Notes: generated by a model from the letters alone, not told the origin. A stretch of 64,000 nt of DNA from JBBAGC01 sp964491265 (GCA_964491265.1 CAZBFP010000018.1:1-64000); one strand, 5' to 3'. Shown: positions 15,981 through 25,727, counted from the first letter of the stretch. Numbers and translations are program-made.

Positions 15981-18900
15981 TCACTCAGGCAGTGTATCCC
16001 CGCACTCAGTTTTAAAAAGCGAGCCTTCCATTTCAATGCCAAACCAGGCGAGTATTCTGGCAAAAAGGCATTTTATATCCTCTGCTATATGGTAAAAGCT
16101 CGGTATAAGAATAAGTGTAATTACTGTGGCGAATATAAGGCCGTATCCGAAAGTAAGAGCCAGCGGGGCAACCATGTGATCCTTGCCGCCGAATCCGTAA
16201 ATCGATGGAATAAGCCCCAGAACTGTAGTGCCTGTAGTTAACAGGATCGGCCTTAGCCTTATAACTCCGCCATATGACAAAGCTTCCTTGAGGGGGAGCC
16301 CTGTTGAGCGAAGATTGTTTATAAATTCAACAAGCACCAGCGTATTGCTTACAATAACCCCTGCTAAACTGAAAAAACCCATGTAACTCATGAAGTGAAA
16401 CATTTCCCCATGGATAAATACGGCAAGTATAACACCAATGAGTGAGTAGGGTATTGCAATCATTACAACAAGCGGTATATAAATAGACTTGAAGTATGCT
16501 GTTAAAATCATGAATATTATAAAAAGAGCCACTAAAAAGTACTGCCCCATTTCAACAAGTCTTTCTCCGGTTTCTTCATGCTCCCCTCCATAGGAAATAA
16601 AATATCCGGGGTACTCCTTTTCGATATTTTTGAATTTATCCATCATCATGCTGTTTACAATGACAGATGTGGTTTTGGTTGTGTCAACATCTGCCTGAAC
16701 CTGCACCAGCCTTTTATAATCGAGCCGGTTTATCTGGGAAATCCCGGTCTGTTTATCCACAGAGGTTATCATTGTAAGAGGAATAAGGCCTCCGGAGTTG
16801 TTTTCAACCATTACACTTTCAAGGCTGGACCGGTTTTTGCGCGCCCATTCAGGGAAACGGACCCTTACCCCTATGTCGTCATCCCCTATTTTTACATTTG
16901 TTGCAATTGCTCCTTCATAAGAAGCGTTAAGGGTTGTTGCCACATCATATGTTGAAACTTTGCTTCTTTTTGCCACTGCTTCGTTTATTCTGTATCTGTA
17001 TTCATCTTTCCCCGGTTCATAATCGGTAGTAATATCCCGAACCCCGTCAATTGAAGAGAGAAAATCTGTATAGAGTGAGGCTATTTCATTAATCTTATTA
17101 AAATCCTCGCCTCTTATTTCTATATTTACAGGTTTCCCTACTGGAGGCCCCTTCTCCTTCAGATTGAATTCAATGGTCATTTTATCAGATATAATCCCAT
17201 TCTCCTGAGCTTCCAGAATCTTATCCCGTGTTTCATTGAATATATCTACAGCTTCTCTTGCGCGTCCTTTTGCTGCTGTAAGATTAACTATAAAAGTAGA
17301 CTTGTGGGTTGCTTTGCCCGGTTTAGGGTCAAGTAGGTTTGAACTTTTTTCTCCTATTGCGGACTGAAGCGCGTCGAGTTCAGAATCATCTATTTCGAGA
17401 AGAATTTTTTCAATTTTAAGAGCTTCTCTCAGGTTTGCCTTGAGATTAGTTACCTGAGGCATTTCAGTATATATTTCAAAGGTTTCCTCTCCGCCTTTTG
17501 GAGAGAAGGTGAAACCGATTTGTTTCTGAAGAGCCAGGGAGCCGATAAGTGCTACAGTCATTACAATGAGAGCCGGGTATCTCCATTTCAGCATAAAGTT
17601 GAGAAGAGAAAAATATTTTCTCTGGACTTTGCCGAATTTCCCGCTTTCAAAAAAACTTTCAGGGTCATGATCTGACGATACAGTATGTATGTTTTTTTTG
17701 CTTGGCCTTGCGAATGTATTCATAAAAGAAGGAACTATAAACATTGCGCCCAGCCATGAAGCAAAAAGGCATAATAGCAGTGTTGCCGGGAGGTCTTGTA
17801 TGAATTTACCCATTATTCCGCCAAGCATAAGGAGCGGAGCAAATGCTGTAAATATGCATAACAGTGTGGCGGTGATTGGCCAGACTATTTCCTCTGTTCC
17901 TCTGGATATTGCCTCCAATCTCCCCATGCCCATATTCATGTAGCGGAATCCGTTTTCCGATACAACTATACTGAAGTCTACAATCATCCCAAGAACCATT
18001 ACCATGCCGAAGAGGCTTATTACATTTATGGTGATTCCCAGGGTGTTCATCATAAAAAAAGCGAACATGAAAGCCACTGGTATGCTTAATGTCACTATTA
18101 AAGACATTCGAAATCCAAGCAGAAGAAAAAGTGTAGCAGCAAGAAGAATAAACCCTGTAATGGCATTTGTTATAACTGTATCAAGACTGTTGCGGGTGTA
18201 CCTGCTTATTTCATTAAAGGTTGAAATCGCAGCATTGTCTGTTGTTGTAAATTGAAAATTTTTCAGCTTTTCTTTTACAATATCTGTAAGTATTAGTTCA
18301 TCATAGGCACGCATTTTCCAGACTGTCATTGTAATAGCCGGGATGCCGTTAAACCTGTAAATTACATCAGCCTCCTCTGTTGTTTCTGTTACAGCGGCAA
18401 TATCTTTAAGACGGGTCACATATCCTGAATCATTGGACATTATAACTGTATCCTTAATTTCCTGGATATTTTTAAACTGCCCCTTGGTTCTCAGTACATA
18501 TTCCCGGTCCCCTATCCGGAGAGGCCCGCCCGGGAGGTCAAGATTCCTTTTTCGAAGATCGTTGATTATTGTGTTAAGGCCTATTCTGTATCTGGTAAGA
18601 GCTGAAGGGTTCACTTCAACAAGGAATTCCTTGTCATAGAATCCCTTCATCTCAACTTCAGCAACGCCCTTTATATCAAGGAGCATGTCTTCAAGCTCAT
18701 CAGCTGCCTTTCTCAGTTCAAGGTAGGATACATCATTATTGATTCCATATACTGCAATATCTATGATGGGGCTGTTCTCTATTTTTATTTCCTCAACAAG
18801 GGGTTTGTCCGAATTATCAGGGAGGTTGTCAACAAGATCAACTGCGTCCTTAATATCCTGAACCACCCGCGTTTTGTTATCCGCTTTATCGTATATGTAA

Positions 18901-19181
18901 ACAACTACAACAGAAACGTTTTCAACATTGTAGGATCTTATTTTGTCTATGTTGTCAACTTCCCGCACCTTTTTTTCAATGGGTACGGTTATAAACTGTT
19001 CAATTTCCTCAGGTGAGCCGCCCGGATAGGTTGTTGTAATTGACACCATGTCAAAGTTCACATTAGGGAATGCTTCCCGGTTCAGGTTTTGCAAGGCCAT
19101 ATTCCCAAGCATTATGACCAGTAAAACTATCATGAAAACAAGGAGCCGCTCCTTGGCGAGATAGTTGATTAATTTTTTCAT
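15981..19181 (-). CDS. RND efflux permease
   Basis: 1066 residues, an AcrB/CusA superfamily inner-membrane pump with the usual 12 membrane segments and two large periplasmic loops. The TM4 motif reads GMIVDFSIVVSEN, so only one of the two Asp residues of AcrB (D407/D408) is present; single-Asp forms occur in metal-type (HME) and other RND proteins. It is followed upstream on the same strand by TolC-like and TetR genes. No periplasmic adaptor gene is present. Substrates are unknown. Confidence 0.9.
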   Translation of the reverse strand: MKKLINYLAKERLLVFMIVLLVIMLGNMALQNLNREAFPNVNFDMVSITTTYPGGSPEEIEQFITVPIEKKVREVDNIDKIRSYNVENVSVVVVYIYDKADNKTRVVQDIKDAVDLVDNLPDNSDKPLVEEIKIENSPIIDIAVYGINNDVSYLELRKAADELEDMLLDIKGVAEVEMKGFYDKEFLVEVNPSALTRYRIGLNTIINDLRKRNLDLPGGPLRIGDREYVLRTKGQFKNIQEIKDTVIMSNDSGYVTRLKDIAAVTETTEEADVIYRFNGIPAITMTVWKMRAYDELILTDIVKEKLKNFQFTTTDNAAISTFNEISRYTRNSLDTVITNAITGFILLAATLFLLLGFRMSLIVTLSIPVAFMFAFFMMNTLGITINVISLFGMVMVLGMIVDFSIVVSENGFRYMNMGMGRLEAISRGTEEIVWPITATLLCIFTAFAPLLMLGGIMGKFIQDLPATLLLCLFASWLGAMFIVPSFMNTFARPSKKNIHTVSSDHDPESFFESGKFGKVQRKYFSLLNFMLKWRYPALIVMTVALIGSLALQKQIGFTFSPKGGEETFEIYTEMPQVTNLKANLREALKIEKILLEIDDSELDALQSAIGEKSSNLLDPKPGKATHKSTFIVNLTAAKGRAREAVDIFNETRDKILEAQENGIISDKMTIEFNLKEKGPPVGKPVNIEIRGEDFNKINEIASLYTDFLSSIDGVRDITTDYEPGKDEYRYRINEAVAKRSKVSTYDVATTLNASYEGAIATNVKIGDDDIGVRVRFPEWARKNRSSLESVMVENNSGGLIPLTMITSVDKQTGISQINRLDYKRLVQVQADVDTTKTTSVIVNSMMMDKFKNIEKEYPGYFISYGGEHEETGERLVEMGQYFLVALFIIFMILTAYFKSIYIPLVVMIAIPYSLIGVILAVFIHGEMFHFMSYMGFFSLAGVIVSNTLVLVEFINNLRSTGLPLKEALSYGGVIRLRPILLTTGTTVLGLIPSIYGFGGKDHMVAPLALTFGYGLIFATVITLILIPSFYHIAEDIKCLFARILAWFGIEMEGSLFKTECGDTLPE

Positions 19182-19201
19182 TTTTCCCTCTATTAAAGAA
19201 T

Positions 19202-20767
19202 TCAGTTTTTAGGGATGTAGGATTCTACATCAATTTCATAGGTTTCAAAGAGCTGATTTTTTGAAACCTCAAATTCAAGAAGTGAAGCATTGTAGTATAC
19301 CAGCATTGCAAGTTCCTGCTCCCTGCTGCTTATCAGAGAGTCAAGTGCATCCCGCGCTGCAGCTGCTGTAAAGCGTCCTCTACGGAGGCTTACAAGCATA
19401 CTCCTGTAATAGGTTTCTGCTTCAATACGTGCTACCTTTGCTTTCTGGTAAAGATGATGATTTGTTCTTATCTTTTCAATTTTGCTTACCACATCATCCT
19501 TAACAACACGTTTGTATTTATCTACCTCGTGCCTGGACTGCTCAACTCCCCATCTTGCGTTTCTTTCGCTTATCTTCTGGTCCCTGTTGTCCAGAGGGTA
19601 GGTTACCCGTACACGCGCTTCAAGGGAGGGATTCTCCCCGGTTACTGTGTTTGAGTAGGATTCACCCATTTGTGAGTTATAGTCCATTGATGAAACTGTA
19701 ATCTCACCGGTAACTGAAGGGAGAGCGTTGTTTCTTGCTATTTCAAGCTGCAGCCTGGAGTTTTCCATGGCACGCAGTGCGTTTCTGTAATCCACCCTGC
19801 TTTCATAGGCTATTTTGAGAGCCTCTTCCTCATTTATCTCCGGAAGGGCGGAAGAAAGGATAGCCTTCCCTTCCATTGTTATATCCTCATCAAGATTCAC
19901 CACTCTAAGAAAATTTCTTAGAGAATCCCTGTACTGCTGCTCACTGTTAGCCACCATGGCTTCTGAAGAGGCAACCAGGGAATTCCATAAATTCAGCTCA
20001 AATCTTTCCGCAAGTCCAAGCCTTACATTCCCTGAAATAATATTTCTTACCCTTCTTGTTTCCTGCAGCATAAGCCGGGCATTATCCATCTGGTTTTTGT
20101 TTACAACAACATTCCAGTAGTCCACAATAACCCCTACAACAACAAGTGAGAGATTGTAAATAATCGCATCTCTCTGCATTAGCGCTGCATTGTTCAGGAG
20201 CTTCTGTTCCCTCCTGTCAGTGTAGCCGAAGGCATTTTTCAGGAGTTCCTGCTGCACCTGAACAAAGACAACCGGATTATAAGCTTTTTCAGGAAGCGTA
20301 GGATCGTTCCATCGAGTGTCACTGTAGGATTTATTTACACCTGCAGCAACAGTTGTTCCGCTTGAAAACATTTTGGCAATTGATGCGGAAACATCAGCTG
20401 AATTTTTACTTTTCCCGGTGCTATGCTGCATCATCTCAGGGTATTTATATGTTCCAAGCCCTGCCTCAGCATTAAAAAAGGGGGAGTACTTTGTTTTATA
20501 TCTTTCAGAATCGGAATCTGTCATCGCAACATCGTATTTCCCCATGAGTATATCCTGGTTCTGGTCTATGGCGATTTTTATAGCCTGTGCAAGCGTTATC
20601 CTTTGTGCCCCTATAACAATTGCAGCCTCATCTGCCAGCTCAACCTCAATCGGGGCGATGGGCCCGTCATTGTCAGCACCCCCCTGTGTATAGCCTGCTG
20701 TGCATAAAAATAATATGATTATCATTATAAGCTGAATAAGCTGAATAAGCTGAATTTTTCGTATCAT
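19202..20767 (-). CDS. TolC-family outer-membrane efflux protein
   Basis: 521 residues with an N-terminal signal sequence and two long alpha-helical repeats typical of TolC channels. It is immediately upstream of the RND permease (20-bp gap) and should export its substrates across the outer membrane. The signal region has an unusual IQLIQLIQLI stretch encoded by three 9-bp tandem repeats (20727-20753). An alternative start at the later Met (MIIILFLC) would remove it. Confidence 0.85.
   Translation of the reverse strand: MIRKIQLIQLIQLIMIIILFLCTAGYTQGGADNDGPIAPIEVELADEAAIVIGAQRITLAQAIKIAIDQNQDILMGKYDVAMTDSDSERYKTKYSPFFNAEAGLGTYKYPEMMQHSTGKSKNSADVSASIAKMFSSGTTVAAGVNKSYSDTRWNDPTLPEKAYNPVVFVQVQQELLKNAFGYTDRREQKLLNNAALMQRDAIIYNLSLVVVGVIVDYWNVVVNKNQMDNARLMLQETRRVRNIISGNVRLGLAERFELNLWNSLVASSEAMVANSEQQYRDSLRNFLRVVNLDEDITMEGKAILSSALPEINEEEALKIAYESRVDYRNALRAMENSRLQLEIARNNALPSVTGEITVSSMDYNSQMGESYSNTVTGENPSLEARVRVTYPLDNRDQKISERNARWGVEQSRHEVDKYKRVVKDDVVSKIEKIRTNHHLYQKAKVARIEAETYYRSMLVSLRRGRFTAAAARDALDSLISSREQELAMLVYYNASLLEFEVSKNQLFETYEIDVESYIPKN
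20727..20753. repeat. Three 9-bp tandem repeats in the TolC signal peptide
   Basis: The unit ataagctga occurs three times and encodes Ile-Gln-Leu repeats on the minus strand. A change in copy number would keep the reading frame and only alter the length of the signal peptide. Confidence 0.7.
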
Positions 20768-20785
20768 GGTTAATTCTCCGGTTTA

Positions 20786-21538
20786 TTATATAACTGCAAT
20801 TTTTCGGTTTTTAATATTTTCTACAAAAAAGTCCATCCTGTCTTTCTGTTTTTTGCTCAGTGAGGGGATATAAAGTTTTTTCCCTTCAGGTCTCAGCCCC
20901 TTGAATGTCTGTTCTTTCATATATGAAAAGAGAATCTCTTTTTTATCTGAGTATAATCTGTCATGCCACTTTGTTCCTTTAAGCAGGTCTTCAATGTGTA
21001 TATAGTCAGCTGAAAAAATCACCAGGTTCATAACAAAGAGCAGGGTGTTTCCGGTTTCAAAGAAGCCTTCTGTAATACCCCGTTTTACAATACCTTCAAT
21101 TTTTTCAAACGTCGGTATTATATAGTCCCGTACCAGCTCATTTAATACTCCTTCCCCTTCTGCAACTTCCCAGCTTAATATTTTCTGTATATCATTATCA
21201 TGAGTTTCTGTGTGGGTTGATATTAAGAGATAGAGTACTGCACAGAGTTCAACAGGAGGTGTTTCATTCCACGATTTTATTTCATCAATAATAAGATGCA
21301 TCATCTTTTCACTGTCTTTACCTATGAACCTGTGAAAAAGGGTCTTATAGAGCATTTCTTTACTGCTGAAATGGTAATGAATAAGGGCCTGATTTACACC
21401 GGCAAGCTCTGCAATGGCGCACATCCTGGCTCCGCTGAATCCTTTTTCTGCAAATATTTTTTTTGCAGCCGCAAGTATCTTTTCCTTTGTTTCAGCACTG
21501 TCTTTTGTGTGTTTAATCACTATCCGCGTTTCATCCAC
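20786..21538 (-). CDS. TetR-family transcriptional regulator of the RND/TolC operon
   Basis: 250 residues. The N-terminal helix-turn-helix spans about 18-65 (IFAEKGFSGARMCAIAELAGVNQALIHYHF region). The remainder is a helical ligand domain, longer than usual, with a basic tail. It is the first gene of the operon, 18 bp before the TolC gene, and probably represses it. A palindrome directly upstream (21550-21573) is the likely operator. Confidence 0.85.
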   Translation of the reverse strand: MDETRIVIKHTKDSAETKEKILAAAKKIFAEKGFSGARMCAIAELAGVNQALIHYHFSSKEMLYKTLFHRFIGKDSEKMMHLIIDEIKSWNETPPVELCAVLYLLISTHTETHDNDIQKILSWEVAEGEGVLNELVRDYIIPTFEKIEGIVKRGITEGFFETGNTLLFVMNLVIFSADYIHIEDLLKGTKWHDRLYSDKKEILFSYMKEQTFKGLRPEGKKLYIPSLSKKQKDRMDFFVENIKNRKIAVI

Positions 21539-21549
21539 TATTAATCATT

Positions 21550-21573
21550 TAATTTAACTGATTGATTAAATTA
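21550..21573. promoter_or_regulatory. Candidate TetR operator
   Basis: A 24-bp imperfect palindrome with 8-bp perfect arms, taatttaa and ttaaatta, lies 12 bp upstream of the TetR start codon. Its position suggests autoregulation. Confidence 0.4.
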
Positions 21574-21644
21574 ATATTGAGGGGGTAATTGTCAATAAAA
21601 AATAGTTATTATTTCTGTATTTTTTTAGAATATAAATTCTAAAA

Positions 21645-21670
21645 TGTGCCGTCGCGAAAGCGGCGGCACA
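21645..21670. repeat. Isolated GC-rich hairpin
   Basis: An 11-bp stem (one G-T pair) with a GAAA loop in AT-rich DNA. It resembles the hairpins at 4991-5021 and 26196-26224. It could be a terminator or a REP-type element. Confidence 0.5.
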
Positions 21671-21814
21671 GTTAAATAATTATTATTGCGCTAAAGTATC
21701 TGTCCGGGAATAATTGATGATAAAAAAATAGCGTTTTCTCTATTCTTTTATCTGTTCATAAATATTTTGTCTTGACTATTAAAGAGGTTTCCTGTATTAA
21801 TTTAGTGTCTTGGA

Positions 21815-22005
21815 TATTTCAATGTTAATTCCTGAAAAAAAATTTTTAGTGTAAAAATTTGCAATTTTATATCGGGCGCTGTCCCAAAAGTAATTTCCTT
21901 GTCATACCGGCTGTAGCGTGCGCGTCCTGAATATAATGAAGAAGTACCCTTGGGGTAGAATGCCGGTATCTCTTAGGTTCGATTATATCAGGAGATTCCG
22001 GTATT
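21815..22005. repeat. MITE-like repeat, copy 1
   Basis: It shares gtaatttccttgtcataccggctgtagcgt-like sequence and the tail gagattccggtatttt with 27243-27407. Its left flank (21815-21890) matches the right flank of that copy in inverted orientation. It fills the promoter region of the STAS gene. Confidence 0.6.
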
Positions 22006-22071
22006 TTTTAATAATAAATTTAGGAATAAATACTGTAAATATTTAGTAAAACTAAATAGAGCAGGTAGAGA

Positions 22072-22365
22072 ATGTTTGAAGTTATTGAATCAATCAATGA
22101 CAGGATTTATGTGCCGAAAGAGGATATTTCCCAGTATCTGAATATTCTGGAATCAAGTATTAATGATTTTATTAAAAATGACTCACGTGATATTATTGTA
22201 GATTTTAACACGCTGCAGGTTATTGATTCTCTTACACTGGCAGCTCTGATCAGATTTAAGCGGAAACTATCGCAGGAGGGGAGGGATCTTAAACTGATTA
22301 ACTATAATGATAATATTCTCAGGGTAATTGAACTATCAGGACTTGACGATTTTCTCCTGGGATAA
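22072..22365 (+). CDS. STAS-domain protein (anti-sigma factor antagonist-like)
   Basis: 97 residues, a single STAS domain. The segment VDFNTLQVIDSLTLAALI (~44-61) corresponds to the conserved region with the phosphorylatable Ser (S54 in DSLTL). Such proteins release partners from Ser/Thr-kinase-type anti-sigma factors. No kinase or sigma gene is adjacent, so the partner is unknown. It is monocistronic. Confidence 0.75.
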   Translation: MFEVIESINDRIYVPKEDISQYLNILESSINDFIKNDSRDIIVDFNTLQVIDSLTLAALIRFKRKLSQEGRDLKLINYNDNILRVIELSGLDDFLLG

Positions 22366-22412
22366 GAGGAGAATTATTATTGTAATCCCCTTTGTTTATT
22401 TACTCTGATTTA

Positions 22413-22458
22413 TTAAACTCCCTCAAACTGTTAAATAATCCTTATTCCGGTTTTTATT
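22413..22458. repeat. 46-bp direct repeat flanking the nucleotidyltransferase gene, copy 1
   Basis: It covers the 3' end of the nucleotidyltransferase gene and its downstream flank. It is repeated at 22792-22837 with 43 of 46 matches. Confidence 0.8.
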
Positions 22459-22748
22459 ATTTCTTTAGCAAAAGGATTTAACTCATTAAAATCATCAATG
22501 CTGAAAGGAATCACCTCAATCATTGAAGATATGGATAGTGTATACTTGCGTATTTTATCTCTGTCTTTTATTCTGTTTCCGGTAAAAGACTTTGAAACCA
22601 GCGCTATATCAATATCACTAAATTCGGTGGAAGTTCCTTTTGAATAACTTCCGAAGAGGAAGGCAGTGTTTATATGTATCTCGCTTTTTGAAAGCGCTGC
22701 CATATACCTGTCAATTATAGGTTTTATATTATCCGGGATTTTATCCAT
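22431..22748 (-). CDS. Minimal nucleotidyltransferase (MNT type)
   Basis: 105 residues with the pol-beta signature GSYSKGTSTEFSDIDI (33-48), including metal-binding D45 and D47. MNT proteins often act as antitoxins that modify a HEPN-domain toxin. No HEPN gene is found beside it. A 46-bp piece of its 3' end is duplicated upstream, suggesting that a neighbouring copy or partner was lost. Confidence 0.8.
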   Translation of the reverse strand: MDKIPDNIKPIIDRYMAALSKSEIHINTAFLFGSYSKGTSTEFSDIDIALVSKSFTGNRIKDRDKIRKYTLSISSMIEVIPFSIDDFNELNPFAKEIIKTGIRII

Positions 22749-22791
22749 AAATATATATTGTGGAATTATTTTTTAAATGTCAACAATTTTG

Positions 22792-22837
22792 TTAAACTCC
22801 TGCAAGCTGTTAAATAATCCTTATTCCGGTTTTTATT
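22792..22837. repeat. 46-bp direct repeat, copy 2 (remnant of a gene 3' end)
   Basis: This copy lies upstream of the MNT gene and contains the last codons of an MNT-like frame, but has no reading frame attached. It is a likely duplication scar. Confidence 0.7.
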
Positions 22838-22978
22838 TTCACGCCCGTACATTTTAAGAATTGACCTGATGTGAAGATAATTTATCTGCTTGATAATATA
22901 GAAAAATCAGTTATATTACATTAAGGATAGGGCGTATTTTATCCTCAGTAGCGCTTAATTATCTCCAGGAGTATTCAA

Positions 22979-24637
22979 ATGAAAAGTTTAAATAAAAATA
23001 ATATAATAAAGCGTAAAGGGCCCCTTGTACTGGTGATTATGGATGGTATGGGGCTTGGCGCGGAGAATGAAGGGAATGCCTTATTCCTGGCAGCAACACC
23101 TAATCTTGACAGGCTTATGAAAACATTCCCGTTTACCACCCTGAAAGCCCATGGTAAGGCTGTGGGCCTCCCTGATGATACTGATATGGGGAACTCGGAG
23201 GTGGGGCATAATGCCCTTGGTGCAGGGAGGATCTTTGACCAGGGAGCCAAGCTTGTAAACAGGGCCATTGAATCGGGCGATGCATTTTCCGGTAAAACCT
23301 GGAAGGAGCTTGTTGATGCCCCTGTTTCCAGAGGTTCAGCTCTCCATCTTATGGGGCTTCTCTCTGACGGGAATGTTCATTCCCATATAAATCAGCTTTT
23401 TAAGATTATCGATCAGGCTGCCGCAGATGGAGTTAAGAAGATCAGGCTTCATACCCTTTTTGACGGCAGGGATGTTCCTGAGACTTCGGCGCATATTTAT
23501 GTGGAGAAGCTGGAGAAGCATCTGGCTCCTTTTAATGCACAAGGTCGTGATTTCCGCATAGCATCTGGCGGGGGGCGCATGGTGACAACAATGGACAGGT
23601 ATGAGGCTGACTGGACTATTGTTAAACGGGGCTGGGATGCTCATGTTCTTGGAATAGCCAGGCATTTTAAATCTGCAATGGAAGCTCTGGAGACTTTCAG
23701 AAAGGAGAAGCCGGGGATTACTGATCAGTATCTTTCATCATTTACTGTGGCTGATGAGAAGGGACCCGTGGGGACTATTGAAGATGGGGACTCGGTTCTC
23801 TTTTTTAACTTCAGAGGTGACAGGGCAATTGAAATGACAAAGGCTTTTGAAATGGAGGATTTTAAATATTTTGACCGGATGCGCAGGCCGGATGTGGTAT
23901 ATGCTGGTATGATGCAGTATGACGGGGATCTGGGGATTCCTGAAAAGTTTATGGTTGAACCGCCGGAAATTGAAGGTACAGTAAGTGAATATCTGGTTAA
24001 TGCAGGGGTTAAGCAGTATGCTGTTTCTGAAACACAGAAGTTCGGCCATGTTACCTATTTCTGGAACGGCAACAGGACAGAGAAGTTTGATGAAAAATAC
24101 GAAACCTATTTTGAAATACCATCTGACAGGCTTGAATTTGACCAGAGGCCATGGATGAAAGCAGCTGAGATAACTGATAATGTTATCGAGGTGCTTGAGA
24201 AGGGGGGCTTCGATTTTATAAGGCTTAATTATCCAAACGGTGATATGGTGGGGCATACAGGGGTAATGGAAGCAGCTGTTATAGCTGCAGAAACAGTCGA
24301 TCTCTGTCTTGGCAGATTACTAAAGGCTGTAGAAAAAAGCGGCGGAACGGCCTTTGTGACAGCAGATCATGGCAATCTGGATGAAATGTATGAGATTGAT
24401 AAAAAGAGCGGCGCCTTTGAAATAAACAGTGATACCGGGAAGTATAAGCCTAAAACTGCCCATACTCTCAACCCGGTTCCATTTATTATATATGATCCTT
24501 TCTTTAATGGCGAATATGAGCTTAACGATGATCTCCCGGAAAAGGGGCTGGCCAATATTGCTTCCACTATTCTTGATTTTTTAGGATTTGATCCCCCTTC
24601 TGAATATCTTCCTTCTCTTATTAAGGTGAAGAGGTAA
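22979..24637 (+). CDS. gpmI: 2,3-bisphosphoglycerate-independent phosphoglycerate mutase
   Basis: 552 residues. It interconverts 3- and 2-phosphoglycerate in glycolysis using two Mn2+ ions. The alkaline-phosphatase-like core begins with D22 in VIMDGMGLG, and the catalytic Ser is S73 in GNSEVGH. The late metal motif TADHGNLDEMY is near residue 460. The length is slightly greater than the common ~510. It is followed 10 bp later by a TPR gene. Confidence 0.93.
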   Translation: MKSLNKNNIIKRKGPLVLVIMDGMGLGAENEGNALFLAATPNLDRLMKTFPFTTLKAHGKAVGLPDDTDMGNSEVGHNALGAGRIFDQGAKLVNRAIESGDAFSGKTWKELVDAPVSRGSALHLMGLLSDGNVHSHINQLFKIIDQAAADGVKKIRLHTLFDGRDVPETSAHIYVEKLEKHLAPFNAQGRDFRIASGGGRMVTTMDRYEADWTIVKRGWDAHVLGIARHFKSAMEALETFRKEKPGITDQYLSSFTVADEKGPVGTIEDGDSVLFFNFRGDRAIEMTKAFEMEDFKYFDRMRRPDVVYAGMMQYDGDLGIPEKFMVEPPEIEGTVSEYLVNAGVKQYAVSETQKFGHVTYFWNGNRTEKFDEKYETYFEIPSDRLEFDQRPWMKAAEITDNVIEVLEKGGFDFIRLNYPNGDMVGHTGVMEAAVIAAETVDLCLGRLLKAVEKSGGTAFVTADHGNLDEMYEIDKKSGAFEINSDTGKYKPKTAHTLNPVPFIIYDPFFNGEYELNDDLPEKGLANIASTILDFLGFDPPSEYLPSLIKVKR

Positions 24638-24647
24638 TATTTTTCAG

Positions 24648-25136
24648 ATGAGGCTGTTTCTGCTGAGCATTTTATTTCTTTTCTCTTTTTATACAGCCCA
24701 TGCTTCAGAAATTGAGGCAGGGGCTTTAAACATTTCAGGTATGAAGGAGCTGTCAAAGGGGAATCCTGACAGGGCAGGGGAATTTTTTAAAATGGCTTTA
24801 AAGCTGGATCCCATGCAGAGGCGTTATTATAACAACCTGGCTGTATCATTGATGAAGAGGAGCAGATATGATGAGGCGGAAAAATATCTCCTTGTTGGTA
24901 TATCAATGGATCCGAACTACTCAAAGGCCCTTGCAAATATGGCTGTTCTGTTGTTTCATCAGCGCAGATATATTGAGAGTTACAGGTATTACCTCAGGTC
25001 GAAAAGCTCTGACCCTCTTTATGCTGATGAAAGGTTTAAAAGGGAGAGGGTTGTAAGAAAGCTTAAAGATATATCAGCAGAGAATCCCGGAGATGATGAT
25101 ATTAAGTGGATACTTGAGTATCTGGAGAAGAACTGA
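24648..25136 (+). CDS. Secreted TPR-repeat protein
   Basis: 162 residues. A signal peptide (LSILFLFSFYTAHA) is followed by about three tetratricopeptide repeats from residue 25. It probably mediates protein contacts in the periplasm. It is likely cotranscribed with gpmI; a functional link is not evident. Confidence 0.75.
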   Translation: MRLFLLSILFLFSFYTAHASEIEAGALNISGMKELSKGNPDRAGEFFKMALKLDPMQRRYYNNLAVSLMKRSRYDEAEKYLLVGISMDPNYSKALANMAVLLFHQRRYIESYRYYLRSKSSDPLYADERFKRERVVRKLKDISAENPGDDDIKWILEYLEKN

Positions 25137-25162
25137 ATCTTCTTGTGTTATTATATTGCTGA

Positions 25163-25651
25163 TTAAAAATTTTTGTCGATAAAATCAGCTGCTGCATCAA
25201 TATCATTTCTTGAAAAAACAGGAATATGCGACTTTATATTAAGATCTGTGAGAATTGCTTTAATTAATCCGTCTCTTTTAAAAAGGGGTTCTTCATCAGC
25301 AGATCCGATTACTTCAATCTTGGCAGATCCCCCCTCCTTGTATCCTTCAATAAAAATAATATCTGAATCGGGGAAGTTTTTAACTGCAATATCAAGGGGG
25401 GAGATGGGGGAGTCAATTTTAGAATGGAGAGCATATTCCTCTCCATTAGTGATGGCCCAGGAGAAAACTCCTGCTTCTTTATATCTGTATGTGTCCTTCC
25501 CTTCCCGGTCTATCTGGAATTGGTGTTTCATGCTTTTTACTACTGAGACCTTTAATCCTTTTGAGCTGTAATGCTTTATAAGTTTTTCAATAACAGTGGT
25601 TTTCCCTGAATTTGATTTACCTGTTATTGTAACAATTTTCTGCTTTTTCAT
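25163..25651 (-). CDS. mobB: Molybdopterin-guanine dinucleotide biosynthesis protein B
   Basis: 162 residues from the preferred ATG at 25651, which has AGGA about six bases upstream. The P-loop GKSNSGKTT is at 11-19, and FIEGYKEGGSAKIEV (~98-112) is typical of MobB. It is a GTP-binding accessory protein that helps MobA attach GMP to molybdopterin. An in-frame upstream ATG at 25741 would add 30 residues, but these are encoded by a dispersed repeat and are unlikely to be real. mobA lies 640 bp away on the other strand. Confidence 0.85.
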   Translation of the reverse strand: MKKQKIVTITGKSNSGKTTVIEKLIKHYSSKGLKVSVVKSMKHQFQIDREGKDTYRYKEAGVFSWAITNGEEYALHSKIDSPISPLDIAVKNFPDSDIIFIEGYKEGGSAKIEVIGSADEEPLFKRDGLIKAILTDLNIKSHIPVFSRNDIDAAADFIDKNF

Positions 25652-25697
25652 AGAATATCCTGATTTTTCCCGGAATGTTGAGGAAAATGTAATTCCT

Positions 25698-25727
25698 CTC
25701 CCCCTGTCCCCCAAAGGGGGCACGAGT
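25698..25727. repeat. Dispersed G/C-tract repeat
   Basis: Same repeat as 13666-13692, lying just upstream of the mobB start. Confidence 0.6.
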
